Assembly (NCBI GenBank): GCA_027311945.1
Contig: DAICXZ010000016.1
Coordinates: 1-33,234, forward strand
Direction: 5' to 3'
Length of the DNA: 33,234 nucleotides
From: Erythrobacter sp.
GTDB taxonomy: Bacteria > Pseudomonadota > Alphaproteobacteria > Sphingomonadales > Sphingomonadaceae
Under the pieces are notes generated by a model. It did no database searches and was not told where the DNA came from. It worked only from the letters and a program-made list of their open reading frames with translations. The first letter of the stretch is position 1. Each line of letters begins with the position of its first letter. The position numbers and the translations under genes were made by a program. Positions 24,203 through 31,598 of the stretch are shown one piece after another.

Positions 24203-24856
24203 TCAGCCGATCATTCCGGGCACGGGCGGCAACGCGGCACCAAGCACCAGCATCTCCTCGGCACGGGCGCAGCGCAGCTCGCCGCCGTTTTCGCTTGCGA
24301 GCATGTGGATCATGTGGGCAGGCGCGGTGCGGCCGGTCAGCTCGCTTTCGGGCAGTTCGCCCGCCAGCGCGCGGCCGATGCTCTCGTCGAAGGCGATCTT
24401 CGGACCCTCGGCGCGAATCACGATTTCGGTGGCGCCGTCGCTGCGTTCCGCGCCGACCAGCAAAGTGCCCCCGCGCACCAGCGAATCCAGCCCGATGGCG
24501 GCGAGGTTGAGCAGGATCTTCACCGCCGGTTTCGACAGTGAGTTGACCTCCAGCGCCCAGTCGAGGCTGACGCGCGCATTGCCCGAGGCGAGGCCTTCGA
24601 TCAGCTCCCTGGGCTCCTCTACAGGCACCTGTTCGCCGAAGCCGCCCGCCGCCCCGAAGGCGAGGCGGAAGAACTTCAGTTTCATCGCGGTGGTCCTGGC
24701 GCTCTGTTCTAGCAGCTCGAGGCAGCGTGCGCGCATTTCGGGGTCGCGCTCGTCGGCGAGCAGCTCCAGCCCGTTGTTGAGTGCGCCTACGGGGCTGAGC
24801 ATGTCGTGGCACAGGCGTGAGCAGAGGAGGGCGGCAAGATCGGTGGAGGAGGTCAT
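24203..24856 (-). CDS. chpT: Histidine phosphotransferase ChpT
   Basis: The 217-aa protein has the ChpT dimerisation/phosphotransfer helices with the phospho-accepting His17 in SRLCHDMLSPVGALNNGLELL. A degenerate HATPase-like domain follows that cannot bind ATP (NSLSKPAVKILLNLAAIGLDSLVRGG, GRALAGEL). In Caulobacter ChpT passes phosphate from CckA to CtrA and CpdR and so controls the cell cycle. CckA and CtrA are not in this window. The ATG at 24856 directly precedes the conserved region, with no strong ribosome site seen. It is co-directional with the downstream amidase. Confidence 0.92.
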   Translation of the reverse strand: MTSSTDLAALLCSRLCHDMLSPVGALNNGLELLADERDPEMRARCLELLEQSARTTAMKLKFFRLAFGAAGGFGEQVPVEEPRELIEGLASGNARVSLDWALEVNSLSKPAVKILLNLAAIGLDSLVRGGTLLVGAERSDGATEIVIRAEGPKIAFDESIGRALAGELPESELTGRTAPAHMIHMLASENGGELRCARAEEMLVLGAALPPVPGMIG

Positions 24857-24990
24857 GGGCAGGGCGATAGTCTGTTCCAGCAAGGTGTTACAGGTGTGAC
24901 ACTGTTCTAGGGCAAAAAAGCCGCGCCACCACCCGCCTTGGCAAAATTGCGCGGCAGAAGGGGGTTGGCACGATCCATCGTGCTGCGCCT

Positions 24991-25434
24991 TTACCCTTTT
25001 GCCAGCTCGTAGGAAAGCGGGGTGAAACAGCTTTCGCTGTCGCGCCAGAAGGTGATCTGGTCGCCAGTGACGATGGCCCAGATTGCTCCGTCGCGCGCGG
25101 CCATGGCGCGGTCGGTGGCTGAGGGCTGCGCGGGGCCGAACGGGTGTGAGTGATAGTAGCCGAGCACCTGCGGCCCGCCTGCACGCGCGGCGCGGTTCGC
25201 GTCGATCAGCGCCTGCGGGTCGATCTCGAAGTGGGTTTGCGGCGACAGGTGGACGTTGCGGGCCGGGCGAGCCTCGATGATGATCGTGCCCTCGCCGAGG
25301 AGGAGGCCGCAGCATTCGAGCGGGGTGGTGAGTCGGGCGTGCGTGCGGATTTGCTCGGCGATGGCGCAAGAAAGCTCCAGATCCGCTCGTCCTGAGCTTG
25401 TCGAAGGACCGCTTTTCTCTTTAGACGGGCTCAT
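24991..25434 (-). CDS. JAMM/Mov34 (M67) metalloprotease-like protein
   Basis: The 147-aa protein has a complete JAMM motif: Glu40 in TPLECCGLLLG, His95 and His97 in YYHSHP, Ser105 and Asp108 (HSH-x7-S-x2-D). Bacterial stand-alone JAMM proteins remove ubiquitin-like tags or process sulfur-carrier proteins; which applies here is unknown. The first 18 residues come from a REP-like repeat and its flank. The family normally starts near LELSCAIAEQI, where no ATG, GTG or TTG exists, so the native start was replaced or a CTG is used. The ATG at 25434 overlaps the start of the divergent GIY-YIG gene in CATG. Confidence 0.85.
   Translation of the reverse strand: MSPSKEKSGPSTSSGRADLELSCAIAEQIRTHARLTTPLECCGLLLGEGTIIIEARPARNVHLSPQTHFEIDPQALIDANRAARAGGPQVLGYYHSHPFGPAQPSATDRAMAARDGAIWAIVTGDQITFWRDSESCFTPLSYELAKG
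25383..25416. repeat. REP-like repeat, copy B (34 bp)
   Basis: The sequence is identical to copy C in inverted orientation over 34 bp. Its central part, GAGCTTGTCGAAGGACC, includes one arm of an imperfect hairpin with a GTCCT/AGGAC stem. It codes for KSGPSTSSGRA at residues 7-17 of the JAMM protein. Confidence 0.9.
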
Positions 25435-25765
25435 GCCGTTCTGGACCTACATTCTGCACTGCCGGGGAGGCAGGTTCTATACCGGCCATAGCGACAATCT
25501 GGACCTGCGCATGGCGCAACACAAGGCGGGAGCCATTCCGGGATTTACGAGCGAGAGATTGCCAGTTGAACTGGTGTGGTCGCAGGAGTTTCCATCGCGG
25601 CAGGAGGCGTTCGAGGCAGAGCGACGGATCAAGGGGTGGTCACGGGCAAAGAAGCTTGCCCTTATAAGAGGGGACTGGGAGGCGATCTCGCGCCATGCGC
25701 AAAGCAAAAGCGGTCCTTCGACAAGCTCAGGACGAGCGGGCGTTGGGGGACAGTCGGATGTCTGA
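25433..25765 (+). CDS. GIY-YIG nuclease-family protein flanked by REP-like repeats
   Basis: The 110-aa protein matches small single-domain GIY-YIG proteins. WTYILHC (GIY-like strand), GRFYTGHSDN (YIG-like), Arg26, HKAGAIPGFTSERLPVELVWSQEF and the Glu63-containing EAFEAERRIKGWSRAKK are all seen. Residues 92-102 (KSGPSTSSGRA) are encoded by copy C and lie outside the domain. The last eight bases overlap the rluD start. No good ribosome site precedes the ATG at 25433, which shares a CATG with the divergent JAMM start. Small GIY-YIG proteins have no well-established role. The two inverted repeats suggest the gene may be linked to movement or upkeep of the repeat. Confidence 0.88.
   Translation: MPFWTYILHCRGGRFYTGHSDNLDLRMAQHKAGAIPGFTSERLPVELVWSQEFPSRQEAFEAERRIKGWSRAKKLALIRGDWEAISRHAQSKSGPSTSSGRAGVGGQSDV
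25706..25739. repeat. REP-like repeat, copy C (34 bp)
   Basis: This is the inverse of copy B, 34 of 34 bases identical, with 289 bp between them. It codes for residues 92-102 of the GIY-YIG protein, and lies 18 bp before the rluD start codon. Confidence 0.9.
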
Positions 25766-26705
25766 TGTTGTCGCTGGCACCATCGCTGCGGACGGCCGTC
25801 TCGACAAAGCCCTGGCCGATGCGAGCGACTTGTCGCGGGAGCGGATCAAGGCGCTGATTTCCGAAGGAAAGGTCGAGATCGCTGGCAAGCCTGCCACCTC
25901 CCCATCCACCAAGGTCCAGGCGGGCTTAAGCTTCGTTATCCACCTGCCACCCCCAGACGATCCACAGGCTCGTCCACAGGATATCCCCCTCACCGTGGTG
26001 TTCGAGGACGCGCACCTGATCGTGGTCGACAAGCCTGCCGGAATGGTGGTCCACCCGGCGGCGGGCAATCCCGATGGCACGCTGGTGAACGCGCTGCTGC
26101 ACCACTGCGCGGGGCAGCTCAGCGGCATCGGCGGGGTGGCGCGGCCCGGTATCGTCCACCGCATCGACAAGGATACCTCGGGCCTGCTCGTGGTCGCCAA
26201 GAGCGATGTCGCGCACGAAGGGCTGGCGAGGCAGTTCGCCGACCACTCGATCGGGCGGCGCTATCTCGCCGTCTGCGGCGGGTATCCGAACCCCGCGCAG
26301 GGCACCATAAACGCCCGGCTGGGCCGGTCCGACCGTGATCGAAAGAAAATGGCGGTGCTCGACAACAATTCCTCGCGTGGCAAGCATGCGATCACCCATT
26401 ACAAGCTGATCGAACGGCTCGATCATGCGAGTCTCATCGAATGTCGGCTCGAAACAGGGCGGACCCACCAGGTGCGGGTTCACCTTTCGTCAATCGGCCA
26501 TGCGCTATTGGGAGATCCTGTCTATGGACGAGATCCGTCAGCCATCCGCGACACGATCCGCAACCTCGGTTTTGCGCGCCAGGCGCTGCATGCCGCAAGC
26601 CTCGGTTTCGTCCATCCTGTCACCGGCGATTCGATACAATTTGCGACCGAATTGCCGGCCGATATGCGGGAACTCATCGACGAACTTGGTCGTTCTGATC
26701 GATGA
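25758..26705 (+). CDS. rluD: 23S rRNA pseudouridine synthase RluD
   Basis: The 315-aa enzyme has an N-terminal S4 RNA-binding domain (RLDKALADASDLSRERIKALISEGKVEIAG, residues 14-43). The RluA-type catalytic core follows, with DKPAGMVVHPAAGN and the catalytic Asp137 in PGIVHRIDKDTSGLLVVAK. Further blocks include ETGRTHQVRVHLSSIGHALLGDPVYG and FARQALHAASLGF. RluD makes pseudouridines in helix 69 of 23S rRNA. The ATG at 25758 has GGGGGA 7 nt upstream. An upstream frame running through the REP-like repeat is not coding. Its start overlaps the GIY-YIG stop by 8 bp. Confidence 0.95.
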   Translation: MSDVVAGTIAADGRLDKALADASDLSRERIKALISEGKVEIAGKPATSPSTKVQAGLSFVIHLPPPDDPQARPQDIPLTVVFEDAHLIVVDKPAGMVVHPAAGNPDGTLVNALLHHCAGQLSGIGGVARPGIVHRIDKDTSGLLVVAKSDVAHEGLARQFADHSIGRRYLAVCGGYPNPAQGTINARLGRSDRDRKKMAVLDNNSSRGKHAITHYKLIERLDHASLIECRLETGRTHQVRVHLSSIGHALLGDPVYGRDPSAIRDTIRNLGFARQALHAASLGFVHPVTGDSIQFATELPADMRELIDELGRSDR

Positions 26706-26745
26706 AATGCACACACATCGCGTGCAAAGCTTCTATAACGGCAAC

Positions 26746-26763
26746 ATGCTCTCATCGGAGCAT
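26746..26763 (+). other. Short hairpin in the rpoH leader
   Basis: ATGCTC (26746-26751) and GAGCAT (26758-26763) pair perfectly around TCATCG. It is in the 135-bp stretch between rluD and rpoH. rpoH mRNAs can carry temperature-sensing leaders, but this 6-bp stem alone does not show that, and it lies about 75 nt before the start codon. Confidence 0.35.
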
Positions 26764-26840
26764 CCCAGGTGGCCCCAGCGCCGAGATGCCCAGCAGGGGT
26801 CCGGCATCGGCGGTCGACGCAGAAGAAAGGTAAGGGAACA

Positions 26841-27743
26841 GTGAGCCAAGTCCGACCCAGTGTGCCAGCCCTCGGCGGTGAGCAGAGCCTCAATCGCTAT
26901 CTGGCCGAAATCAAGAAATTCCCGGTGCTGACGGCTGAGCAGGAATATATGCTCGCCAAGCGCTATCAGGAACACGAAGACCCCGAAGCTGCCGCGCAGC
27001 TCGTGACCTCGCACCTGCGTTTGGTGGCGAAGATCGCGATGGGCTATCGCGGCTATGGCCTGCCCGTGTCCGACCTCATTTCCGAAGGCAATGTCGGCCT
27101 GATGCAGGGCGTGAAGAAGTTTGAGCCCGATCGCGGCTTCCGCCTCGCGACCTATGCGATGTGGTGGATCAAGGCGAGCATGCAGGAGTTCATCCTGCGC
27201 TCGTGGAGCCTGGTGAAGATGGGCACCACCGCCGCGCAGAAGAAGCTGTTCTTCAACCTGCGCCGGATGAAGAAGCAGCTCGAGGCGTACGAGGATTCCG
27301 ACCTGCATCCCGATGATGTCGCCAAGATCGCGACCGATCTCGGTGTTTCCGAGCAGGAAGTGATCAACATGAACCGCCGGATGATGATGGGCGGCGACGG
27401 CTCGCTCAACACGCCGATGCGCAATGGCGAGGAAGGCTCGGGCGAGTGGCAGGACTGGCTGACCGATGACCGCCCGCTGCAGGATGAAACCGTGGCCGAC
27501 GCCGAAGAGGCCGAGGTGCGCCATGGCATGCTGCTCGAAGCGATGGACAGCCTGAACGACCGTGAGAAGCACATTCTCACCGAACGGCGCCTGACCGAGA
27601 ACCCGCAGACGCTGGAAGAGCTGTCGCAGGTCTATGACGTGAGCCGCGAGCGTATCCGCCAGATCGAGGTGCGCGCGTTCGAGAAGTTGCAGAAGGCGAT
27701 GCAACGGATCGCGGGCGAGAAGTTGCTGCCTGGCGTGGCCTGA
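26841..27743 (+). CDS. rpoH: RNA polymerase sigma-32 factor
   Basis: The 300-aa sigma factor controls heat-shock and, in alphaproteobacteria, oxidative-stress genes. Region 2 reads HLRLVAKIAMGYRGYGLPVSDLISEGNVGLMQGVKKFEPDRGFRLATYAMWWIKASMQEFI. It is followed by the RpoH box QKKLFFNLRR (133-142), which separates RpoH from RpoD. Region 4 has LEELSQVYDVSRERIRQIEVRAFEKLQ. The start is GTG at 26841, with TAAGGGA 3-9 nt upstream and the conserved N-terminus just after. The upstream ATG extension at 26769 is not family-like. A strong terminator follows. Confidence 0.96.
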   Translation: MSQVRPSVPALGGEQSLNRYLAEIKKFPVLTAEQEYMLAKRYQEHEDPEAAAQLVTSHLRLVAKIAMGYRGYGLPVSDLISEGNVGLMQGVKKFEPDRGFRLATYAMWWIKASMQEFILRSWSLVKMGTTAAQKKLFFNLRRMKKQLEAYEDSDLHPDDVAKIATDLGVSEQEVINMNRRMMMGGDGSLNTPMRNGEEGSGEWQDWLTDDRPLQDETVADAEEAEVRHGMLLEAMDSLNDREKHILTERRLTENPQTLEELSQVYDVSRERIRQIEVRAFEKLQKAMQRIAGEKLLPGVA

Positions 27744-27766
27744 GCCATTTGGCACTGAAACGATAC

Positions 27767-27809
27767 AAGGGGCGCGGAAGGTCAGACCTTCCGCGCCCCT
27801 TTTGTTTTG
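27767..27809. terminator. Strong intrinsic terminator after rpoH
   Basis: AAGGGGCGCGGAAGGT (27767-27782) pairs over 16 bp with its perfect inverse (27786-27801). The loop is CAG and the tail TTTTGTTTT. It lies 24 bp after the rpoH stop and serves the convergent M20 gene as well. Confidence 0.92.
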
Positions 27810-27840
27810 CTCGCTTGCCCGAGGCGAAGGGCTGTTGGCT

Positions 27841-29214
27841 TCACATCGCTGGCGCCAGGTCCATCACGGCGGTGATCAGCGCCTCGGCGCCCAGCGTCAC
27901 CGTGGCCTCGCCATCGATGCGGAAGAACGGCGAATGGTGCGAGGGGACGGGAGGCCCACCGTTTGCCGCAGCTTCGATCTCTGCCAGCGGCGTGCTGCCG
28001 ATCGCGAAGAAGTAGCCCGGAACGCCGGTTTCCTCGGTGATGAAATAGGCGAAGTCCTCCGCGCCCATCCCGGTCTGCTTGGTGACTACCACGGTCTCCT
28101 CACCGAAGGCCCCGCGCAGCGCCGCATCGAGCCGCCGGGCCAGGGCGTCGTTGTTGATGCCGGGCGGGGTGCCATATTGGCGCGTGACTTCGGGCAGCAT
28201 GTCTTCGGCGATGCCATGGGCGCGGGCGGTGTTCACCGTCACGCGCTCGATCGCCTCCAGCACTTGCGTGCGCACGGCCGGATCGTTGCTCCGCACGGTC
28301 AGTTGCAGATCGGCGCGGTCGGGGATGATGTTGCGCTTGGTTCCGGCGTTGAACATGCCCACCGTGATGACCGACGGCTGCAACGGGGCTACCTCGCGGC
28401 TGACGATGCTTTGCAGTCCGGTCACGATTTCGGCCCCGATATAGACCGGGTCGCGCCCGGCGTGCGGATATGCCCCGTGTGTGCCCACCCCGTGGACGAC
28501 GATATCGACCGCATCGGAACTCGACGAGAACAGGTTGTTGGTGTCGGGGACGTTGATCGTGCCGACCGGCGCGCCGGCCGCCGAATGGAAGCCGAGCGCG
28601 TAGTCGGGCTTGCCGAAGCGCTCGTAAAGTCCGTCTTCGAGCATTGCGCGCGCGCCGCCGAGGCGTTCTTCGGCGGGCTGGACCACCAGCATCACCGTGC
28701 CCGACCACTTGTCGGTGTTGGCGGCGAGATAGCGGGCGATGCCGACCAGCGCGGTGATGTGCGAATCGTGCCCGCAGGCGTGCATCACCGGATATTCGAC
28801 CCCGTCAGCATCGACCTGGGTGACAGTGGCGGCATAGGCGAGCCCGCTGTCTTCCTTGAGCGGCAACCCGTCCATATCCGCGCGCAACATCACCAGCGGC
28901 CCTTCGCCGTTGCGCAGCATTCCCACCACGCCCGTGCCGCCGACATTCTCGGTCACCTCGGCCCCGGCAGTGCGCAGTTCCTCGGCCATCCGCGCGGCGG
29001 TTTGCACTTCCATGAACGACAATTCGGGGTTGCGGTGGAAGTGTTCGAACAGGGCGGCAAGGTGGCCGTCCCAGTCGGCCTCGATGGCGGCGGCCATCTC
29101 AGCGTCCTGCGCCAGCGCGGGCGTGGTGGAAAGGAGCAGGGCGGTGAGCAGGCTGGTGCGGAAAATGGCGAAAATTCCTTCAATGGCGACCGATTGAGGC
29201 ACAGATAGTGCCAA
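27841..29214 (-). CDS. Secreted M20D amidohydrolase
   Basis: This M20 peptidase/aminoacylase-like enzyme has metal-site motifs MHACGHDSH (144-152), the catalytic Glu pair in PAEER (182-183), GFHSAAG (His210) and a final PSHHSPFFRIDGEA. Sequences of this group hydrolyse N-acyl or amidated amino acids such as hippurate; the substrate here is not known. A Sec signal is clear (FRTSLLTALLLSTTPALAQ), so it acts outside the cytoplasm. The start is uncertain: the longest frame begins at TTG 29214, giving 457 aa. A GAAGGA site 8 nt before an ATT at 29166 would place translation just before the signal peptide. Confidence 0.88.
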   Translation of the reverse strand: MALSVPQSVAIEGIFAIFRTSLLTALLLSTTPALAQDAEMAAAIEADWDGHLAALFEHFHRNPELSFMEVQTAARMAEELRTAGAEVTENVGGTGVVGMLRNGEGPLVMLRADMDGLPLKEDSGLAYAATVTQVDADGVEYPVMHACGHDSHITALVGIARYLAANTDKWSGTVMLVVQPAEERLGGARAMLEDGLYERFGKPDYALGFHSAAGAPVGTINVPDTNNLFSSSSDAVDIVVHGVGTHGAYPHAGRDPVYIGAEIVTGLQSIVSREVAPLQPSVITVGMFNAGTKRNIIPDRADLQLTVRSNDPAVRTQVLEAIERVTVNTARAHGIAEDMLPEVTRQYGTPPGINNDALARRLDAALRGAFGEETVVVTKQTGMGAEDFAYFITEETGVPGYFFAIGSTPLAEIEAAANGGPPVPSHHSPFFRIDGEATVTLGAEALITAVMDLAPAM

Positions 29215-29288
29215 AAATGCTCAATCTTGCAAGGGCGTTGAGGAGGTGGATTTCCATGGCGTCGTCAGCCCGCTATGACGGGCAGTCT

Positions 29289-29960
29289 ATGGTCACACGC
29301 ATGTTTATCTGGCTCGGCCGCCTTATCGTGGCTTTCGTGGTGCTGAGCCTGCTGGCGGTGGGCCTGTGGCGCTTCGTGCCGGTGCCGGTCACGGCCACCA
29401 TGCTGATGGACGAGAATGGCTTTACCCGCGATTGGGAGCCGCTCTCGCGGATCGACCGCAACATGGTCTCCGCCGTGATCGCCGCCGAAGACAGCAAGTT
29501 CTGCGAGCACTCCGGCTTCGATGCCGAGGCGATCGAGCAGGCAATCGAGGAGCGCATGGCAGGCAAGCGCGAGCGCGGCGGATCGACGATCAGCCAGCAG
29601 ACCGCCAAGAACGTGTTCCTGTGGCAAGGCGGCGGCTTCTTCCGCAAGGGGCTGGAGGCTTGGTTCACCTTCCTGATCGAGCATCTTTGGGGCAAGCGCC
29701 GGATCATGGAGGTCTACCTCAACGTCGCCGAGACAGGGATCGGCACCTATGGCGTTGCCGCCGGGGCCGAGCGCTATTTCCAGCATTCGGCGGCCCAGCT
29801 CAGCGAGAGCGAGGCGGCGCGGATGGCGGCAGCGCTGCCCAGCCCAAAGAAGCGCGCGGTGATCAACCCCACGGGCTTCACCCGGCGCTATGGCAATTCG
29901 ATCAGGGCGCGGATCGGCGTGGTGCGGCGTGACGCGCTCGACGCTTGCGTCTACGAGTGA
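29289..29960 (+). CDS. mtgA: Monofunctional peptidoglycan glycosyltransferase
   Basis: The 223-aa protein has one N-terminal transmembrane helix (about 7-28) and a GT51 domain. The catalytic Glu67 lies in AAEDSKFCEHSGFD. Further conserved blocks are RERGGSTISQQTAKNVFLW, GLEAWFTFLIEHLWGKRRIMEVYLNVAETG, GVAAGAERYFQHSAAQLS and AALPSPKKRAVINP. It polymerises lipid II into glycan strands and lacks a transpeptidase domain. ATG at 29289 is preferred over upstream in-frame codons because the membrane helix follows within a few residues. The stop is 4 bp before the CDF transporter gene, so the two are likely co-transcribed. Confidence 0.95.
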   Translation: MVTRMFIWLGRLIVAFVVLSLLAVGLWRFVPVPVTATMLMDENGFTRDWEPLSRIDRNMVSAVIAAEDSKFCEHSGFDAEAIEQAIEERMAGKRERGGSTISQQTAKNVFLWQGGGFFRKGLEAWFTFLIEHLWGKRRIMEVYLNVAETGIGTYGVAAGAERYFQHSAAQLSESEAARMAAALPSPKKRAVINPTGFTRRYGNSIRARIGVVRRDALDACVYE

Positions 29961-29964
29961 TGCG

Positions 29965-30915
29965 ATGAGCGGGGCGCACAGTCATAGCCATGGGCACAGC
30001 CATGGCCACGATCACGGGCATGGTCATTCGCACTCTGGAGGCCACTCGCACGCGCCCAAGGATTTCGGCCGCGCCTTTGCCATCGGCATTGTCCTCAACA
30101 CGGTGTTCGTCGCAGTAGAGGCGATTTACGGTTATATCTCGGGCTCGATGGCGCTGGTGGCCGATGCGGGGCACAACCTCAGCGACGTGCTCGGCCTGAT
30201 CATCGCCTGGGGCGCGAGCGTCGCGGCAAGGCGGCCGGCCACGGCGCGCTTCACCTATGGCCTGAAAAGCTCCACCATCCTTGCCGCGCTCGCCAATGCG
30301 ATGCTGCTGCTGATCGCGATCGGGGCGATCCTGTTCGAAACCGTGCACCGGCTGTTCGACCCGGTCGAGCCGCAAGGCTGGACGATGATCTGGGTGGCGG
30401 GCGTGGGCATCGTCATCAACACGGCAACCGCGCTGATGTTCATGCGCGGGCAGCATGATGACCTGAACGTGCGCGGGGCCTTCCTGCACATGGCGGCAGA
30501 TGCGCTGGTGTCGGTTGGCGTGGTGGTGGCGGGCGTGGTGATCCTGCTCACTGGAGCGGTGATCATCGACCCGCTGGTCAGCCTTGTGATCGTTGCGGTG
30601 ATTGGCTGGGGCACCTGGGGTCTCCTGAAAGACAGCGTCAGGCTGGGCCTTGCCGGTGTGCCAGCCGGGGTGGACGAAGATGCGGTGTTTGCCCGCCTGA
30701 AGAACCTGCCGGGGGTGAGCGATGTCCACCATGTCCATATCTGGGCGGTAAGCACGACCGAGACCGCGCTGACCGCTCATCTGGTGATGCCGGGCGGCCA
30801 TCCGGGCGATGCGTTCCTGCGTGATGCTGCGCACGAGCTGGAGCATCACCATGCCATCGGCCACGCGACCTTCCAGGTCGAGAAAAGCAGTCAGGCATGC
30901 GAAGGATGCAGCTGA
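29965..30915 (+). CDS. Cation diffusion facilitator, zinc exporter type
   Basis: The 316-aa protein starts with a histidine-rich tail (residues 5-29, repeated HSH/HGH), typical of zinc exporters of the CzcD/ZitB group. Six transmembrane helices follow, with the metal-site HxxxD pairs in ADAGHNLSD (His70, Asp74) and LHMAADAL (His175, Asp179). The C-terminal cytoplasmic domain has DVHHVHIWAVSTTETALTAHL. The likely role is proton-driven efflux of zinc, perhaps also of cadmium or cobalt. It follows mtgA by 4 bp, which may be incidental. No metal-responsive regulator is next to it; the MarR gene is 133 bp downstream. Confidence 0.94.
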   Translation: MSGAHSHSHGHSHGHDHGHGHSHSGGHSHAPKDFGRAFAIGIVLNTVFVAVEAIYGYISGSMALVADAGHNLSDVLGLIIAWGASVAARRPATARFTYGLKSSTILAALANAMLLLIAIGAILFETVHRLFDPVEPQGWTMIWVAGVGIVINTATALMFMRGQHDDLNVRGAFLHMAADALVSVGVVVAGVVILLTGAVIIDPLVSLVIVAVIGWGTWGLLKDSVRLGLAGVPAGVDEDAVFARLKNLPGVSDVHHVHIWAVSTTETALTAHLVMPGGHPGDAFLRDAAHELEHHHAIGHATFQVEKSSQACEGCS

Positions 30916-30923
30916 AGGTCACG

Positions 30924-30943
30924 CGGTAACGCCGGTGTAACCG
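30924..30943. promoter_or_regulatory. Imperfect 20-bp palindrome upstream of marR
   Basis: CGGTAACGCCGGTGTAACCG matches its own reverse complement at 16 of 20 positions, centred on CCGG. It lies 105 bp before the MarR start and 8 bp after the CDF stop. Possible operator or weak terminator. Confidence 0.4.
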
Positions 30944-30956
30944 TTGCGCGCAGGCG

Positions 30957-30969
30957 AATTACCGTAATT
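30957..30969. promoter_or_regulatory. AATTAC-C-GTAATT palindrome, candidate MarR operator
   Basis: A perfect 6+6 inverted repeat with a single central base sits about 80 bp upstream of the MarR start. MarR-family dimers usually bind short AT-rich palindromes of this size near their own promoter. Confidence 0.45.
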
Positions 30970-31048
30970 TACCTGTCGGCCGCCAAAGGCCTCGGCATGA
31001 TCGCGGGAACCACCGGGCCGACAGTGCCTGCCCGCGAAAGGACCGACC

Positions 31049-31531
31049 ATGACCGCCGCCGAGCATTCCTTCGACCATGCCGAACCCCCGCAAGCCCTAT
31101 CCGACCGGCTGATCATGGCCTGTGAGGCCGTGGTGCGTTGCCGCGCTGCCAGCTTCCGGCAGAGCTTTGGCCTTACCGAAATCCACTATCGCCTGCTGGC
31201 GCAGGTCAATGCCCATGCGCCGATAACGCTGGCTGCTCTGGCAACCAATCTTGGCCGGGACTGCGGGCAGATCAGCCGGATGGTGAAGATGCTCACCACG
31301 CGGGGCCTGATCGAGAGGCCGCCGAGCCCCGCACAGCGACCGCTCGCCATTCGCCTCACCGCGATGGGGCGGACGATCTGCCAGGCCATGGCCCGGATCG
31401 CGCAGGACAGCGAGGAGGCGATTGCTTCCTTGCTGCCCGAGGAGGACAAGGTCCAGGCTTCGCTCGCAGTCGAGCGGCTCTATTGCGCCGCGCGCACCGT
31501 GCTGGAAGAGGAGCGATTGGAACCCGCCTGA
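31049..31531 (+). CDS. MarR-family transcriptional regulator
   Basis: The 160-aa protein has the MarR winged helix: FGLTEIHYRLLAQVNAHAPITLAALATNLGRDCGQISRMVKMLTTRGLIERPPSPAQRPLAIRLTAMGR. The recognition helix is near QISRMVKML and the wing near RPLAIRLT. Long N- and C-terminal helices would form the dimer interface. GAAAGGA lies 7 nt before the ATG at 31049. The palindromes upstream suggest autoregulation. The nearest downstream gene, a GFA-family protein, starts 68 bp later and may be in the same transcript. The ligand is not predictable. Confidence 0.9.
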   Translation: MTAAEHSFDHAEPPQALSDRLIMACEAVVRCRAASFRQSFGLTEIHYRLLAQVNAHAPITLAALATNLGRDCGQISRMVKMLTTRGLIERPPSPAQRPLAIRLTAMGRTICQAMARIAQDSEEAIASLLPEEDKVQASLAVERLYCAARTVLEEERLEPA

Positions 31532-31598
31532 AGCAGCCCGCTGGACGAGCGCGCTGCCCATGCTAGATTGTCCGCTGATTGAGCGGGCAGGGCGTGGA

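Noticed and set aside
25695-25757. In-frame N-terminal extension of RluD
   Set aside because: It is read from the REP-like repeat, while the ATG at 25758 has a good ribosome site and starts the S4 domain region.
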